A stretch of DNA of 64,000 bases from CALEAR01 sp035301485. Lineage in GTDB: Bacteria > Pseudomonadota > Gammaproteobacteria > Pseudomonadales > Alcanivoracaceae. Position numbers and translations under genes: made by a program. Position 1 is the stretch's first letter. Every line of letters starts with the position of its first letter. Where the stretch lies: NCBI GenBank assembly GCA_035301485.1, contig DATGUF010000001.1, positions 99,716-163,715 on the forward strand. The letters run 5' to 3'. Under the pieces are notes generated by a model. It saw only the letters and a program-made list of their open reading frames with translations. It made no database searches and was not told the origin of the DNA. Of this stretch, positions 25,826 to 34,146 are shown one piece after another.

Positions 25826-26440
25826 TTATTTCTTTTCTGTGGCTAAAGTGCGGCGATACACTTGGGTGGCGTAAAAAATGAGCACGTAAGCAAGCAGCTC
25901 TGTGCCTTCTTCCATGGCGTTTTTAACTGTGTTGACATAGCTATCATTAAGGATAGTTTTCCAAAGAATGCCCATGCCAAATAAACGTGAGTGTACGAGC
26001 AAAATCAAAATGGACATTACCATCGTTCTTCCTGCAGAAGAGCTGAGAAATTCAGCGAACGCAGGTTTGAAGGGGCGGTTTGTGCTGCGCGACAAAACCG
26101 TAACAGTGATAACTGTTAGAACAACAAGGACTTCCCACAGATTATCTACAATGTTGTTAAGCACATAATCATGCTCCCGGAAGAGCATACTGATAAAAAG
26201 ACCAAGTGCTAAATAAGTGAAAGGACGTTTGTCTTCATGCTTGGCAATGATATAAATAAAAGTAGAAATAATGAGCAAAAGGACAGTGCTTTGCATGTGT
26301 TCGGTGAGCGATTCCTCGCCAATATTGTTGCCCAGCCAGAGCACGTCAAGCATCACAATCGCAGTGGGAAGAGCTATTAATAGGGCTAAAGCGAAGTATC
26401 TTGCCAGGGAAGTTAAGATGGATTTTGTGTGAATGTTCAA
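25826..26440 (-). CDS. Uncharacterised inner-membrane protein, about five membrane helices
   Basis: 204 residues I cannot assign to a named family. Hydrophobic segments lie near residues 14-35, 48-68, 75-88, 103-118, 140-160 and 185-198. Conserved-looking polar residues sit in or next to membranes: the MLFREHDYVLNN stretch and KNAMEEGTELLAY at the C-terminus. It lies 107 bases upstream of the serine acetyltransferase on the same strand, so cotranscription is possible. No signal peptide other than the first helix. Confidence 0.7.
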   Translation of the reverse strand: MNIHTKSILTSLARYFALALLIALPTAIVMLDVLWLGNNIGEESLTEHMQSTVLLLIISTFIYIIAKHEDKRPFTYLALGLFISMLFREHDYVLNNIVDNLWEVLVVLTVITVTVLSRSTNRPFKPAFAEFLSSSAGRTMVMSILILLVHSRLFGMGILWKTILNDSYVNTVKNAMEEGTELLAYVLIFYATQVYRRTLATEKK

Positions 26441-26567
26441 GGCGTTAGCCTCCTATGGATCAAAATTGGACGTTAGGGGCGGAGGATTATAGCCGTTACA
26501 TTTAAAATTTCTGATATAAGAAGGCGTACACAGCCATAGCTTAGATTTATCGCGCTAAATAGCTTGT

Positions 26568-27515
26568 TTAAAAGTTAATGATAAAGCCGCTGTTCTTATT
26601 GAGATAAAAGAGATGGCCGGAGCTAAGGTAAACAGTGGTGGGGTTATTAGCATAAAGGGTGTCTTGGGCGCCAGTGCAAGTGATGGCAACAATATAGTTG
26701 TCGTGCTTGAGAGGAGGGGATTGGTAATAAAAACCACCACTGCTGTTCTGATAAACAGGTACAGACATAAACGGTGCTTGCGGGTTGTTAAATTGCAAAT
26801 CGAGCAGTTGGTTGCTGTTTTGTTGCTGTTGATAATATAGATAGGCATAAGCGCCCACTAATTGGTTTTGGTCGTTAAGGCTTGGCGTGGGGCAGTTAAG
26901 CTGGTTCCAAGCGCTGTTCGTAATGGTGCCGCGAACATGGCTGTGGCTATTGTGGTAGGCATAGAGGCCTGGGCTTTGCAAACGGTAGTAGGTTTCGTAA
27001 GTGTCTTCGTAAAAGCCTAGAGAGTGCTGAAGATCGAGCCATAATAGTGCTTCATTACGTTGGTTGCCTTCTACATAAATAGAGTTAGCAAACTCCATTG
27101 TGTATTCATCGCTAGTATAAAGGGGCCAATTCCAGCCGTTGTCACGCCGTATTGCTCTGCCTGCTGCAGGTTCGAAATAAACCTTAATGGCACGATAATA
27201 TCCTTCTGGTAACTGTTTACTGTGCGCCAAAGTGAGGGGGTTACTCAATTGGATGGTCTGCCAGTTGGTACTGTCGTAGTTTCCTGATAAAGGTACCTCA
27301 TGCCACTGGCCCGCCTGGTGCTGCACTTTAATTTTGGTAATAGATAGGTAAGCCTCGGACAATTCTGCTTTGGGGCTCGCAGCGATGAGAATGCGTAAAT
27401 CCCCCTTCTGTTTATCGGAGTTGTACCAAAGTTCGCAACCCGTACTGAGCAAAGCGATGAACATTAGCAGTAGTAAACGCACCGTGTTTGGCCTCGTTAA
27501 CAATAAGTTCATCAA
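26568..27515 (-). CDS. Lipoprotein with DUF4382-like N-terminal domain
   Basis: 315 residues. The lipobox LLSTGC near residue 27 predicts a lipoprotein. Residues ~38-130 (GDLRILIAASPKAELSEAYLSITKIKVQH ... LPEGYYRAIKVYF) resemble DUF4382, a beta-sandwich domain of secreted bacterial proteins. The C-terminal 150 residues are Tyr/Asn/Gln rich and unassigned. A second ATG at codon 2 is equally possible. Divergent from the copper ATPase gene; no function can be claimed. Confidence 0.7.
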   Translation of the reverse strand: MMNLLLTRPNTVRLLLLMFIALLSTGCELWYNSDKQKGDLRILIAASPKAELSEAYLSITKIKVQHQAGQWHEVPLSGNYDSTNWQTIQLSNPLTLAHSKQLPEGYYRAIKVYFEPAAGRAIRRDNGWNWPLYTSDEYTMEFANSIYVEGNQRNEALLWLDLQHSLGFYEDTYETYYRLQSPGLYAYHNSHSHVRGTITNSAWNQLNCPTPSLNDQNQLVGAYAYLYYQQQQNSNQLLDLQFNNPQAPFMSVPVYQNSSGGFYYQSPPLKHDNYIVAITCTGAQDTLYANNPTTVYLSSGHLFYLNKNSGFIINF

Positions 27516-27669
27516 GCTTAATGTAGGCGCATTAGAAAACCAAACAGGAATCGGTTAAGGCATTGTAAAGCTTTCATGAGTGGCATAAAACACAATCCCT
27601 CATTGTTAGTGTTGAGCTGTTACAGTAGAAATAACTTGCACACATGCCTACCAAAAATAAGGAAGGATT

Positions 27670-30636
27670 ATGAATACACACAATACTGAACGCATGAGCC
27701 TTGCAGTGGAAGGTATGACATGCGGCTCTTGCGTGAGCAAGGTAGAAGCTGCGTTAGCTCCCATTCAAGGGGTGAGCGAAGTAGCGGTGGATTTTACTAC
27801 GAACACAGTGTCTTTCCATCAAGCACCGCCTGCCACACTTGCTGAAATAGTGGCTGCTATTGAAGCAGCGGGCTATCACACGGATGCAACAGTGCATTAC
27901 TTTCAAGTGGAGGGAATGACGTGTGGGAAGTGTGAAGCAAAAATTGAAAAAGTAACGACAGCTAGTAATGGTGCTCTTGAAGCCAAGGCAAACAGGCACA
28001 CAAAAACACTTACTGTGGTGGGGGATATTGATCCTGCTGAAGTGGTGGCGGCAGTTAATGCTGAAAATTACACCGCCACTTATGTGCAGCACACTGGCCA
28101 AGCCACTGACGCTGCCGAAGACAATGTACCGGCAGAACCTGCTGCCTGTGAAGTGAGCGCTGAGCCAGTGAGTGCAGAACAAACTCAAGAGAGCGAACAT
28201 ACTTATAGTTTGCCCGTGGAAGGCATGACCTGCGCCTCCTGTGTGGGGCGCGTTGAAGCAGCACTGAACAGCATGCAGGGAGTGAGTAACGTCTCTGTTA
28301 ATTTGGTGACAAACAAGGCGCAGTTCCAAAAAGACAACAACGTAGCACTAGATGAAGTGGTAAAAGCCGTTGAAAAAGCGGGCTATAGCGTGCCAGCAGA
28401 GACCTACATCTTTGATGTGGAAGGCATGACTTGTGCTTCTTGCGTGGGGCGCGTTGAAGCAGCCGCAACCAGTGTCTCAGGGGCTGTAGAAGCTAAAGCT
28501 AATCTAGCCACAGAGCGTGTTACCGTGACGGGTCGCATCGACCCAGTAGCGGTGGAAGCAGCCATTCAAAAAATAGGGTATGCCGCAAAGCTAGCGAAAA
28601 ATACAGGCGTAACGCGTGATTTTAATGCGAAAAAAGATGAAGAAGCCAAAGGGCTGAAGCGTCATTTTTGGATAGCGATACTACTAACTTTGCCCGTGTT
28701 CGTGTTGGAAATGGGTGCCCATGCCGTGCCCGCTTTCCATCGTTTTATTGAGAGCACCATTGGTACGCAAATGAATTGGTATATTCAATTTGCCCTAGCT
28801 ACCGCTGTGCTTGCTGGGCCTGGGCGGGTGTTTTACCGCCTTGGCTTACCCGCTTTGTTCCGTTTAGCACCTGATATGAACTCATTGGTGGCGGTGGGCA
28901 CATTGGCCGCCTACATTTATTCTGTGGTGGCCACCTTTGTGCCCTCGCTGTTGCCAGATGAATCTGTATTTGTGTACTACGAAGCCGCTGCCGTCATTGT
29001 GGCGTTAATATTGCTCGGTCGCTATCTAGAAGCGCGTGCCAAAGGACGCACCTCGGCCGCTATTCAACGCTTGGCAGGGCTACAAGCCAATACAGCGCGA
29101 GTAGAGCGTGATGGCCAGTTCGTGGAGGTATCTATAGAAGAGGTGAAGCAGGGCGATATTATTGAAGTGCGCCCGGGTGAGCGTGTGCCGGTGGATGGTG
29201 TGGTGCTCACAGGTAAGAGCTTTATAGATGAATCCATGATTTCTGGTGAGCCTGTACCCGTGGAGAAAGAAGCCGGCGAAGAGGTAGTGGGCAGCACAGT
29301 GAACCAAACTGGTTCGTTTACCTTTAAGGCCACCGCTGTGGGCGGCGACACTGTTCTGGCGCAAATTATTCAAATGGTGGAAAACGCACAGGGGGCTAAG
29401 CTGCCCATTCAAGCGTTGGTGGATAAGGTGACGCTGTACTTTGTGCCGGCGGTGATATTCACCTCTATCGCTACTTTCCTGCTCACCTATTTTGCCTTTT
29501 CCACGAGTTTCACCTTTGCCTTAGTGAACGCTGTGGCCGTGTTAATTGTGGCGTGCCCTTGTGCCATGGGGCTAGCAACTCCCACCTCGATTATGGTGGG
29601 CACTGGGCGCGGTGCGGATCTAGGCATTTTGTTCCGTAAAGGCGAAGCCCTGCAATCGTTGCGTGAAGCAGCGGTGGTAGCAGTGGACAAAACTGGCACG
29701 CTTACTGAAGGCATGCCTAAGCTCACCGATCTGGTAGTAACGCCACAGTTTGATGAGCAAGAGGTGTTGGCGTTAGTGGCTTCGGTGGAAGCACTCTCTG
29801 AGCACCCCATCGCTAAAGCCATCGTGGCAGAAGCTCAAGAGCGAGGCATTCAGTTAGCGAAAGTTGGCGCCTTTGATTCCATAACGGGCTTTGGCGTGCG
29901 CGCCACAGTGGACGGCAAAGATGTGCAAATAGGTGCAGACCGCTTAATGGAAAAGTTAGGGTTATCGGTGCAAGAGTTTACCGATACCGCCGCTCGTTTA
30001 GGTGCGGAAGGCAAAACCCCCATGTACGCAGCCATTGATAATCAGCTAGCGTGCATTATTGCTGTGGCGGATCCTATTCGCGACACCACGCCTGCGGCGA
30101 TTCAAGCGCTCCATCACTTAGGCTTAAAAGTAGCCATGATCACGGGAGATAACCAGCACACTGCCGCGGCGATTGCCAAGCAATTGAACATTGATGAGGT
30201 GGTAGCCGAAGTGTTGCCCGATGGCAAAGTGGATGCGGTACAACGGTTGCGCAAGGAATACGGAAGCGTGGCGTTTGTGGGCGATGGCATTAACGATGCG
30301 CCAGCCTTAGCAGAAGCTGAAGTGGGTATCGCCATTGGTACGGGTACAGATGTGGCCATTGAGGCCGCAGATGTGGTGCTGATGTCAGGCGATTTGCGCG
30401 GTGTGCCTTCTGCCATTGCTTTGTCGAAAGCCACGATTCGCAATATACGCCAAAACCTGTTCTGGGCGTTTGCCTATAACACGGCCTTGATTCCTGTGGC
30501 AGCGGGAGTGTTGTATCCCTTCTTCGGCATATTAATGTCGCCAGAATTTGCTGCAGGGGCGATGGCGCTTTCTAGCGTATTTGTACTCGGAAATGCGCTG
30601 CGGTTGCGTAATTATGAACCAGAATTAGCCAGTTAA
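27670..30636 (+). CDS. copA: Copper-translocating P1B-type ATPase with four heavy-metal-binding domains
   Basis: 988 residues, longer than usual because of four N-terminal HMA domains, each with GMTCxxC (residues ~15, ~85, ~183, ~257). The domains are grouped two plus two, separated by an acidic Glu/Ala/Ser linker (~150-178). The pump core has VACPCAMGLATP (CPC metal site), VDKTGTLTEG (phosphorylated Asp), SEHPIAKA and FVGDGINDAPALA. It exports Cu(I) from the cytoplasm. No CueR gene or recognisable CueR operator is adjacent. The ribosome-binding site AAGGAAGG precedes the ATG. Confidence 0.95.
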   Translation: MNTHNTERMSLAVEGMTCGSCVSKVEAALAPIQGVSEVAVDFTTNTVSFHQAPPATLAEIVAAIEAAGYHTDATVHYFQVEGMTCGKCEAKIEKVTTASNGALEAKANRHTKTLTVVGDIDPAEVVAAVNAENYTATYVQHTGQATDAAEDNVPAEPAACEVSAEPVSAEQTQESEHTYSLPVEGMTCASCVGRVEAALNSMQGVSNVSVNLVTNKAQFQKDNNVALDEVVKAVEKAGYSVPAETYIFDVEGMTCASCVGRVEAAATSVSGAVEAKANLATERVTVTGRIDPVAVEAAIQKIGYAAKLAKNTGVTRDFNAKKDEEAKGLKRHFWIAILLTLPVFVLEMGAHAVPAFHRFIESTIGTQMNWYIQFALATAVLAGPGRVFYRLGLPALFRLAPDMNSLVAVGTLAAYIYSVVATFVPSLLPDESVFVYYEAAAVIVALILLGRYLEARAKGRTSAAIQRLAGLQANTARVERDGQFVEVSIEEVKQGDIIEVRPGERVPVDGVVLTGKSFIDESMISGEPVPVEKEAGEEVVGSTVNQTGSFTFKATAVGGDTVLAQIIQMVENAQGAKLPIQALVDKVTLYFVPAVIFTSIATFLLTYFAFSTSFTFALVNAVAVLIVACPCAMGLATPTSIMVGTGRGADLGILFRKGEALQSLREAAVVAVDKTGTLTEGMPKLTDLVVTPQFDEQEVLALVASVEALSEHPIAKAIVAEAQERGIQLAKVGAFDSITGFGVRATVDGKDVQIGADRLMEKLGLSVQEFTDTAARLGAEGKTPMYAAIDNQLACIIAVADPIRDTTPAAIQALHHLGLKVAMITGDNQHTAAAIAKQLNIDEVVAEVLPDGKVDAVQRLRKEYGSVAFVGDGINDAPALAEAEVGIAIGTGTDVAIEAADVVLMSGDLRGVPSAIALSKATIRNIRQNLFWAFAYNTALIPVAAGVLYPFFGILMSPEFAAGAMALSSVFVLGNALRLRNYEPELAS

Positions 30637-30647
30637 AAAAGATTAAC

Positions 30648-30673
30648 AAGGCCGCCATTGTGCGGCCTTTTTG
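30648..30673 (+). terminator. Rho-independent terminator after copA
   Basis: 8-bp perfect stem aaggccgc / gcggcctt with a 6-base loop followed by ttttgcttt, twelve bases after the copA stop. Confidence 0.85.
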
Positions 30674-30691
30674 CTTTGCTAGTAGAGGGTT

Positions 30692-31654
30692 CTATTCTTC
30701 GGCAGGAAATAATTTTTCAGACCACTTCACATAAAAAGCAGCAGACTGCACTTGCACAATGTAGGCAAGGGCAATGAGTAAAGCTGCTTGCTTGCCAGCA
30801 TCACCAAACGCCGTCATGGAGAGCGCCAGTGCGATGGACAGGTTGCGCATCACCGTGCCATATACCAAAGCAATGCCATCGCCGCGATTAAGTTTTTTGC
30901 GTGCCAACCAAGTGCTAACGCCATAATTAATGGTGTAAAGCAGTAGTAGAGGAAGCAGCAGTTTGAGCACTAACGTGGGCGATTGCACTAGGTTAGGCCC
31001 TTGTAATGCCATGGCAATAAACACAATGCCGAGTACGCCTAAGCTAGAAAAAGGAGGGAACTTGGGCCCGTACTCTTTTTGGAAAGTGGTGAGGCCATGG
31101 CGCTTGATCAATGCCATACGTGTGAGCTGGCCCGCGATTAAAGGAATCACCACAAAGAGTAATATCTGCATGAACACAGGGGCCAACTCCACTGGGATGG
31201 TGGCGCCGAGTAAAAACTTTACATAGAAAGGCGTGAGAATCGAGCCTAATAAGAGGCCGATAATGGTGAGTTTAATGGCCGCGGGCACATTACCTTTGGC
31301 AAAGCCCGTCCATGAAATTGTCATGCCACTGGTGGGCAATAAGGCGGCCAACAAAAGGCCTAGTGCCAGTGCTGGCTGCTCAGGGAAAATGAGTTTTCCA
31401 AGCACAAAGGCCACGAAAGGAATAAAGAGAAAGTTAACGCCAATGGCCCACCATTGCACAGCGTTGTTGCCGCGCACAAAAAGTTGTTGCATTCGTACTC
31501 CCACCATCATGGGGTACACCATGAGAAGGGTGAGTGGCGCAATCAATACAGCAAGAGGCTGAGCGGGAAATAAAAGCCCCGCGATCAAACCAAGTAGCAG
31601 AAAAAGCGGAATACTTAAGCTTAAGTGTTTACTCAGCCAAGAAATAAAATTCAT
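30692..31654 (-). CDS. BASS/ACR3-like membrane transporter lacking the arsenite cysteine
   Basis: 320 residues, about ten membrane helices, with the layout of the bile acid:sodium symporter/arsenical resistance superfamily (LTLLMVYPMMVGVRMQQL, ALLPTSGMTISWTGFAKGN, YGTVMRNLSIALALS). ACR3 arsenite pumps carry a Cys in the fourth helix (APCTAM-like); here the place reads LPTSGMT and the protein has no cysteine at all. It is therefore more likely an organic anion or other solute transporter. Convergent with copA. Confidence 0.8.
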   Translation of the reverse strand: MNFISWLSKHLSLSIPLFLLLGLIAGLLFPAQPLAVLIAPLTLLMVYPMMVGVRMQQLFVRGNNAVQWWAIGVNFLFIPFVAFVLGKLIFPEQPALALGLLLAALLPTSGMTISWTGFAKGNVPAAIKLTIIGLLLGSILTPFYVKFLLGATIPVELAPVFMQILLFVVIPLIAGQLTRMALIKRHGLTTFQKEYGPKFPPFSSLGVLGIVFIAMALQGPNLVQSPTLVLKLLLPLLLLYTINYGVSTWLARKKLNRGDGIALVYGTVMRNLSIALALSMTAFGDAGKQAALLIALAYIVQVQSAAFYVKWSEKLFPAEE

Positions 31655-31758
31655 GCGGATACCCTATTAATTATTCTCGTGCGGTTAGCATATATTAGAA
31701 TATTGTGTTTAAGTAGGTGCCAAACATATTTCATTCAGCAAAATTTAGGTGCCTGTGT

Positions 31759-32145
31759 ATGCAAGATGCTACGTTTATGGGGAAATACCCCATTCATACC
31801 CTCACTGTGACGAAAGCCGGCGGCCGTTACTCCACAACAGAAACACTCATTGCAGCCTTACAAAAAAAGGTAGAAGCGAATCCTAATGCTGTGTTTATAG
31901 CTTTGTTTGATCATTTTTCACATACTGCTTCTTTGCCGGATGGCGAAGTGGCTGAGGGTATTTTAGCTGCGCAACAAATCATCTTTTGTTTCGGCATAAA
32001 ACTGCCTGGGCCTGAGGTAATGGCCGTGCGTCCACGTTCTATTAGCGTAACGGAGTACGAAGATCATTTTGTAATTAGTTTTATGAGTGCGCCAAACCCC
32101 GCCATGAACGACACCATGAAAAACTGGGTAGAGAGCCTCGTTTAG
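31759..32145 (+). CDS. Small conserved protein of unknown function
   Basis: 128 residues from the ATG at 31759, which has an AGGTG site seven bases upstream; an in-frame ATG 14 codons earlier lacks one. The protein has a compact soluble pattern with conserved-looking stretches FIALFDHFSHTASLPDGEVAEGILAAQQIIFCFGIKLP and MAVRPRSISVTEYEDHFVISFMSAPNPAMNDTM. I recall similar proteins in sulfur-oxidising and marine bacteria (possibly DUF6858) but cannot confirm this. No signal peptide or membrane segment. Function unknown. Confidence 0.75.
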   Translation: MQDATFMGKYPIHTLTVTKAGGRYSTTETLIAALQKKVEANPNAVFIALFDHFSHTASLPDGEVAEGILAAQQIIFCFGIKLPGPEVMAVRPRSISVTEYEDHFVISFMSAPNPAMNDTMKNWVESLV

Positions 32146-32224
32146 TTGATGCCTGCTAAGTTGGACGGAACTAATAAGAACAAGAGATTACCAACATAAG
32201 TAATCGAGTGAGAGGATGATTACT

Positions 32225-32704
32225 ATGTTAAAGCAAAAGAAAAGCATATTGTTGCTCGCTGCATTTAGCCTTGTGCCGCTTATGTTGTCGGGTGGGGCTG
32301 TCGCCGATAAGCCACATTGGGCAGAAAAAGGTAAGCACCACAGCACCTATGATGCGAAGTATGACAAGAAAAAATATAAAAAACGGTCGGGCAGTAAACG
32401 TTTTCACAAGCGCGATCGAAGCGCTATTTATGATTACTATGGGCAAACAACAGGCGGCAAACATTGCCCGCCAGGGCTAGCGAAGAAAAATAACGGCTGC
32501 CTGCCACCAGGGCAGTATAAAAAATGGCAAAAAGGCCAGGCCTTGCCACAACATGTGCGCTATTACGATTTGCCAAGTGAGTTACGTCGCCGCTTGTCCC
32601 ATCCCTATGATGGCTATGGTTATGTGCGTGTAGATAACGACGTACTATTGATCAACCTAGCTACTAATATTGTTGTGGACGCTATCGAGAATATCTTGCG
32701 TTAA
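32225..32704 (+). CDS. Periplasmic CigR/RcnB-like basic protein
   Basis: 159 residues from the ATG at 32225; the ATG at 32216 lies only one base after the GAGAGG ribosome-binding site. A signal peptide (to about GGAVA) is followed by a Lys/His/Tyr-rich segment and the CPPGLAKKNNGCLPPGQYKKW motif shared by CigR and RcnB-family proteins. The C-terminal VDNDVLLINLATNIVVDAIENIL resembles the RcnB end. RcnB affects nickel/cobalt homeostasis and CigR is an anti-virulence factor; neither role can be assumed here. Confidence 0.8.
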   Translation: MLKQKKSILLLAAFSLVPLMLSGGAVADKPHWAEKGKHHSTYDAKYDKKKYKKRSGSKRFHKRDRSAIYDYYGQTTGGKHCPPGLAKKNNGCLPPGQYKKWQKGQALPQHVRYYDLPSELRRRLSHPYDGYGYVRVDNDVLLINLATNIVVDAIENILR

Positions 32705-32800
32705 TGCTTAGTTAGGCATGCCATAGCGCAGAAGCTGCGGGCTTTGCCGGTCAAAAAACTAAGCAGACAACACTTTTCTATCGGGCATAATTGTCTTTTT

Positions 32801-32832
32801 CCTTCGGGCAGATGTAAGCACCTGCTCGAAGG
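32801..32832 (+). promoter_or_regulatory. Leader hairpin before the Old Yellow Enzyme gene
   Basis: An 11-bp stem ccttcgggcag / ctgctcgaagg (one wobble) with a 10-base loop ends ten bases before the GAGGAG ribosome-binding site. No T run follows on the plus strand and an A run follows on the minus, so it is not a plain terminator. Function unknown; a regulatory leader or protein-binding inverted repeat is possible. Confidence 0.4.
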
Positions 32833-32858
32833 GCCCAGATGTGCGATGAGGAGTGTTC

Positions 32859-34103
32859 ATGAACAACAAAACTACCCTGTTAAAAGCACCGCTTAAATTA
32901 GCTAATGGTGTGGTGATTAAAAATCGATTATTTAAATCCGCCATGAGCGAAGGGCTCGGCACTTGGGATAACCGCGTTACCCCACAGCTGGTGAAGTTGT
33001 ATGCCCGTTGGGCTGAGGGTGGTATGGGCTTGCTCGTTACGGGTAACGTAATGGTAGACCGTCGCGCCTTAGGCGAGCCTGGCAACATTGTTGTTGAAAA
33101 CGATAGCGATTTGCCCATGTTGAAAGAGTGGGCTGCAGCAGGCACGCAGCAGAATACACATTTGTGGATGCAGCTGAACCACCCAGGTAAGCAGTGCCCG
33201 AAAACACTTATAAAAAGCACGGTAGCGCCTTCGGCCATCCCCTTTGATAAAGCGCTGCGTGGCGTGTTTGCCACACCGCGCGCCCTTACTGAAGAAGAAA
33301 TCCTCGATATTATTCGCCGTTTCGGTAATAGCGCCGCCATTGCTAAAAAAGCGGGTTTCACCGGTGTGCAAATTCATGGCGCACATGGTTATTTGGTGAG
33401 TCAATTTTTATCAGGGCACCATAATCAACGCACCGATAAGTGGGGTGGCAATGCCCACAACCGCCGTCGCTTCGTGCTTGAAGTGTATAAAGAGATACGT
33501 CGCCAGGTGGGAGGTGATTTCCCTGTGAGCATCAAAATGAACTCGGCAGATTTCCAACGTGGTGGTTTTACCGAGGAAGAATCACTGGATGTGGTGAGAG
33601 CTTTAAGCGAAGCAGGCATCGATCTTATCGAAATCTCTGGTGGTACTTATGAAGCGCCTGTGATGACAGGCCAAACGGAGAACATCAAAGCTTCTACCCT
33701 AGAGCGTGAAGCTTATTTCCTAGAGTTTGCTGAAAAAGCACGCGCTGCAGTTGCCACTCCTTTGGTGGTAACAGGAGGGTTTCGCTCGCCAGAAGGCATG
33801 GAAAGTGCTTTAGCTAGCCGCGCAGTGGATATGGTGGGGGTGGCGCGTTTGTTAGCCATTGAGCCGGCCGCGGCAAAACGTTTGTTAGCGGGGCGGCCTT
33901 CGCTACACCAGGTAACGCCTATTCGCACGGGTGTGAAGTTCGTAGATCAGGCAGCCATGATGGAAGTAATGTGGTATGGACGTCAGTTGCGTCGCTTAGG
34001 TAATGGCGAAGAAGCAAAGCCGCATGAATCCGGTTTGAAATCATTGCTTATTAATGTGCTAGAAAATGGTTGGGGCACATTCAGAACACGCCTGAGGGCT
34101 TAG
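32859..34103 (+). CDS. NADH:flavin oxidoreductase, Old Yellow Enzyme family
   Basis: 414 residues from the ATG at 32859 (AGGAG five bases upstream; a GTG six bases earlier is less likely). FMN barrel motifs: IKNRLFKSAMSEGLG, TGNVMVDRRALGEPGN, HLWMQLNHPGKQCP, GVQIHGAHGYLVSQFLSGHHNQRTDKWGG (active-site His and Asn region) and VVTGGFRSPEGM. OYE enzymes reduce activated double bonds using NAD(P)H. The ~50-residue C-terminal extension after the barrel is usual for longer members. Substrate unknown. Confidence 0.93.
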   Translation: MNNKTTLLKAPLKLANGVVIKNRLFKSAMSEGLGTWDNRVTPQLVKLYARWAEGGMGLLVTGNVMVDRRALGEPGNIVVENDSDLPMLKEWAAAGTQQNTHLWMQLNHPGKQCPKTLIKSTVAPSAIPFDKALRGVFATPRALTEEEILDIIRRFGNSAAIAKKAGFTGVQIHGAHGYLVSQFLSGHHNQRTDKWGGNAHNRRRFVLEVYKEIRRQVGGDFPVSIKMNSADFQRGGFTEEESLDVVRALSEAGIDLIEISGGTYEAPVMTGQTENIKASTLEREAYFLEFAEKARAAVATPLVVTGGFRSPEGMESALASRAVDMVGVARLLAIEPAAAKRLLAGRPSLHQVTPIRTGVKFVDQAAMMEVMWYGRQLRRLGNGEEAKPHESGLKSLLINVLENGWGTFRTRLRA

Positions 34104-34109
34104 TGTTAT

Positions 34110-34146
34110 CCCTACTGCGTAATGTTCCGCAGCAGGGTGTTTTTTA
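34110..34146 (+). terminator. Rho-independent terminator after the Old Yellow Enzyme gene
   Basis: Stem ccctactgcg / cgcagcaggg with one internal mismatch and an 8-base loop, followed by TGTTTTTTA. It overlaps the last codons of the convergent aminotransferase gene. Confidence 0.8.

Noticed and set aside
27516..27669. CueR operator before copA
   Set aside because: No dyad of the ACCTTCC...GGAAGG type was found between the lipoprotein and copA genes.
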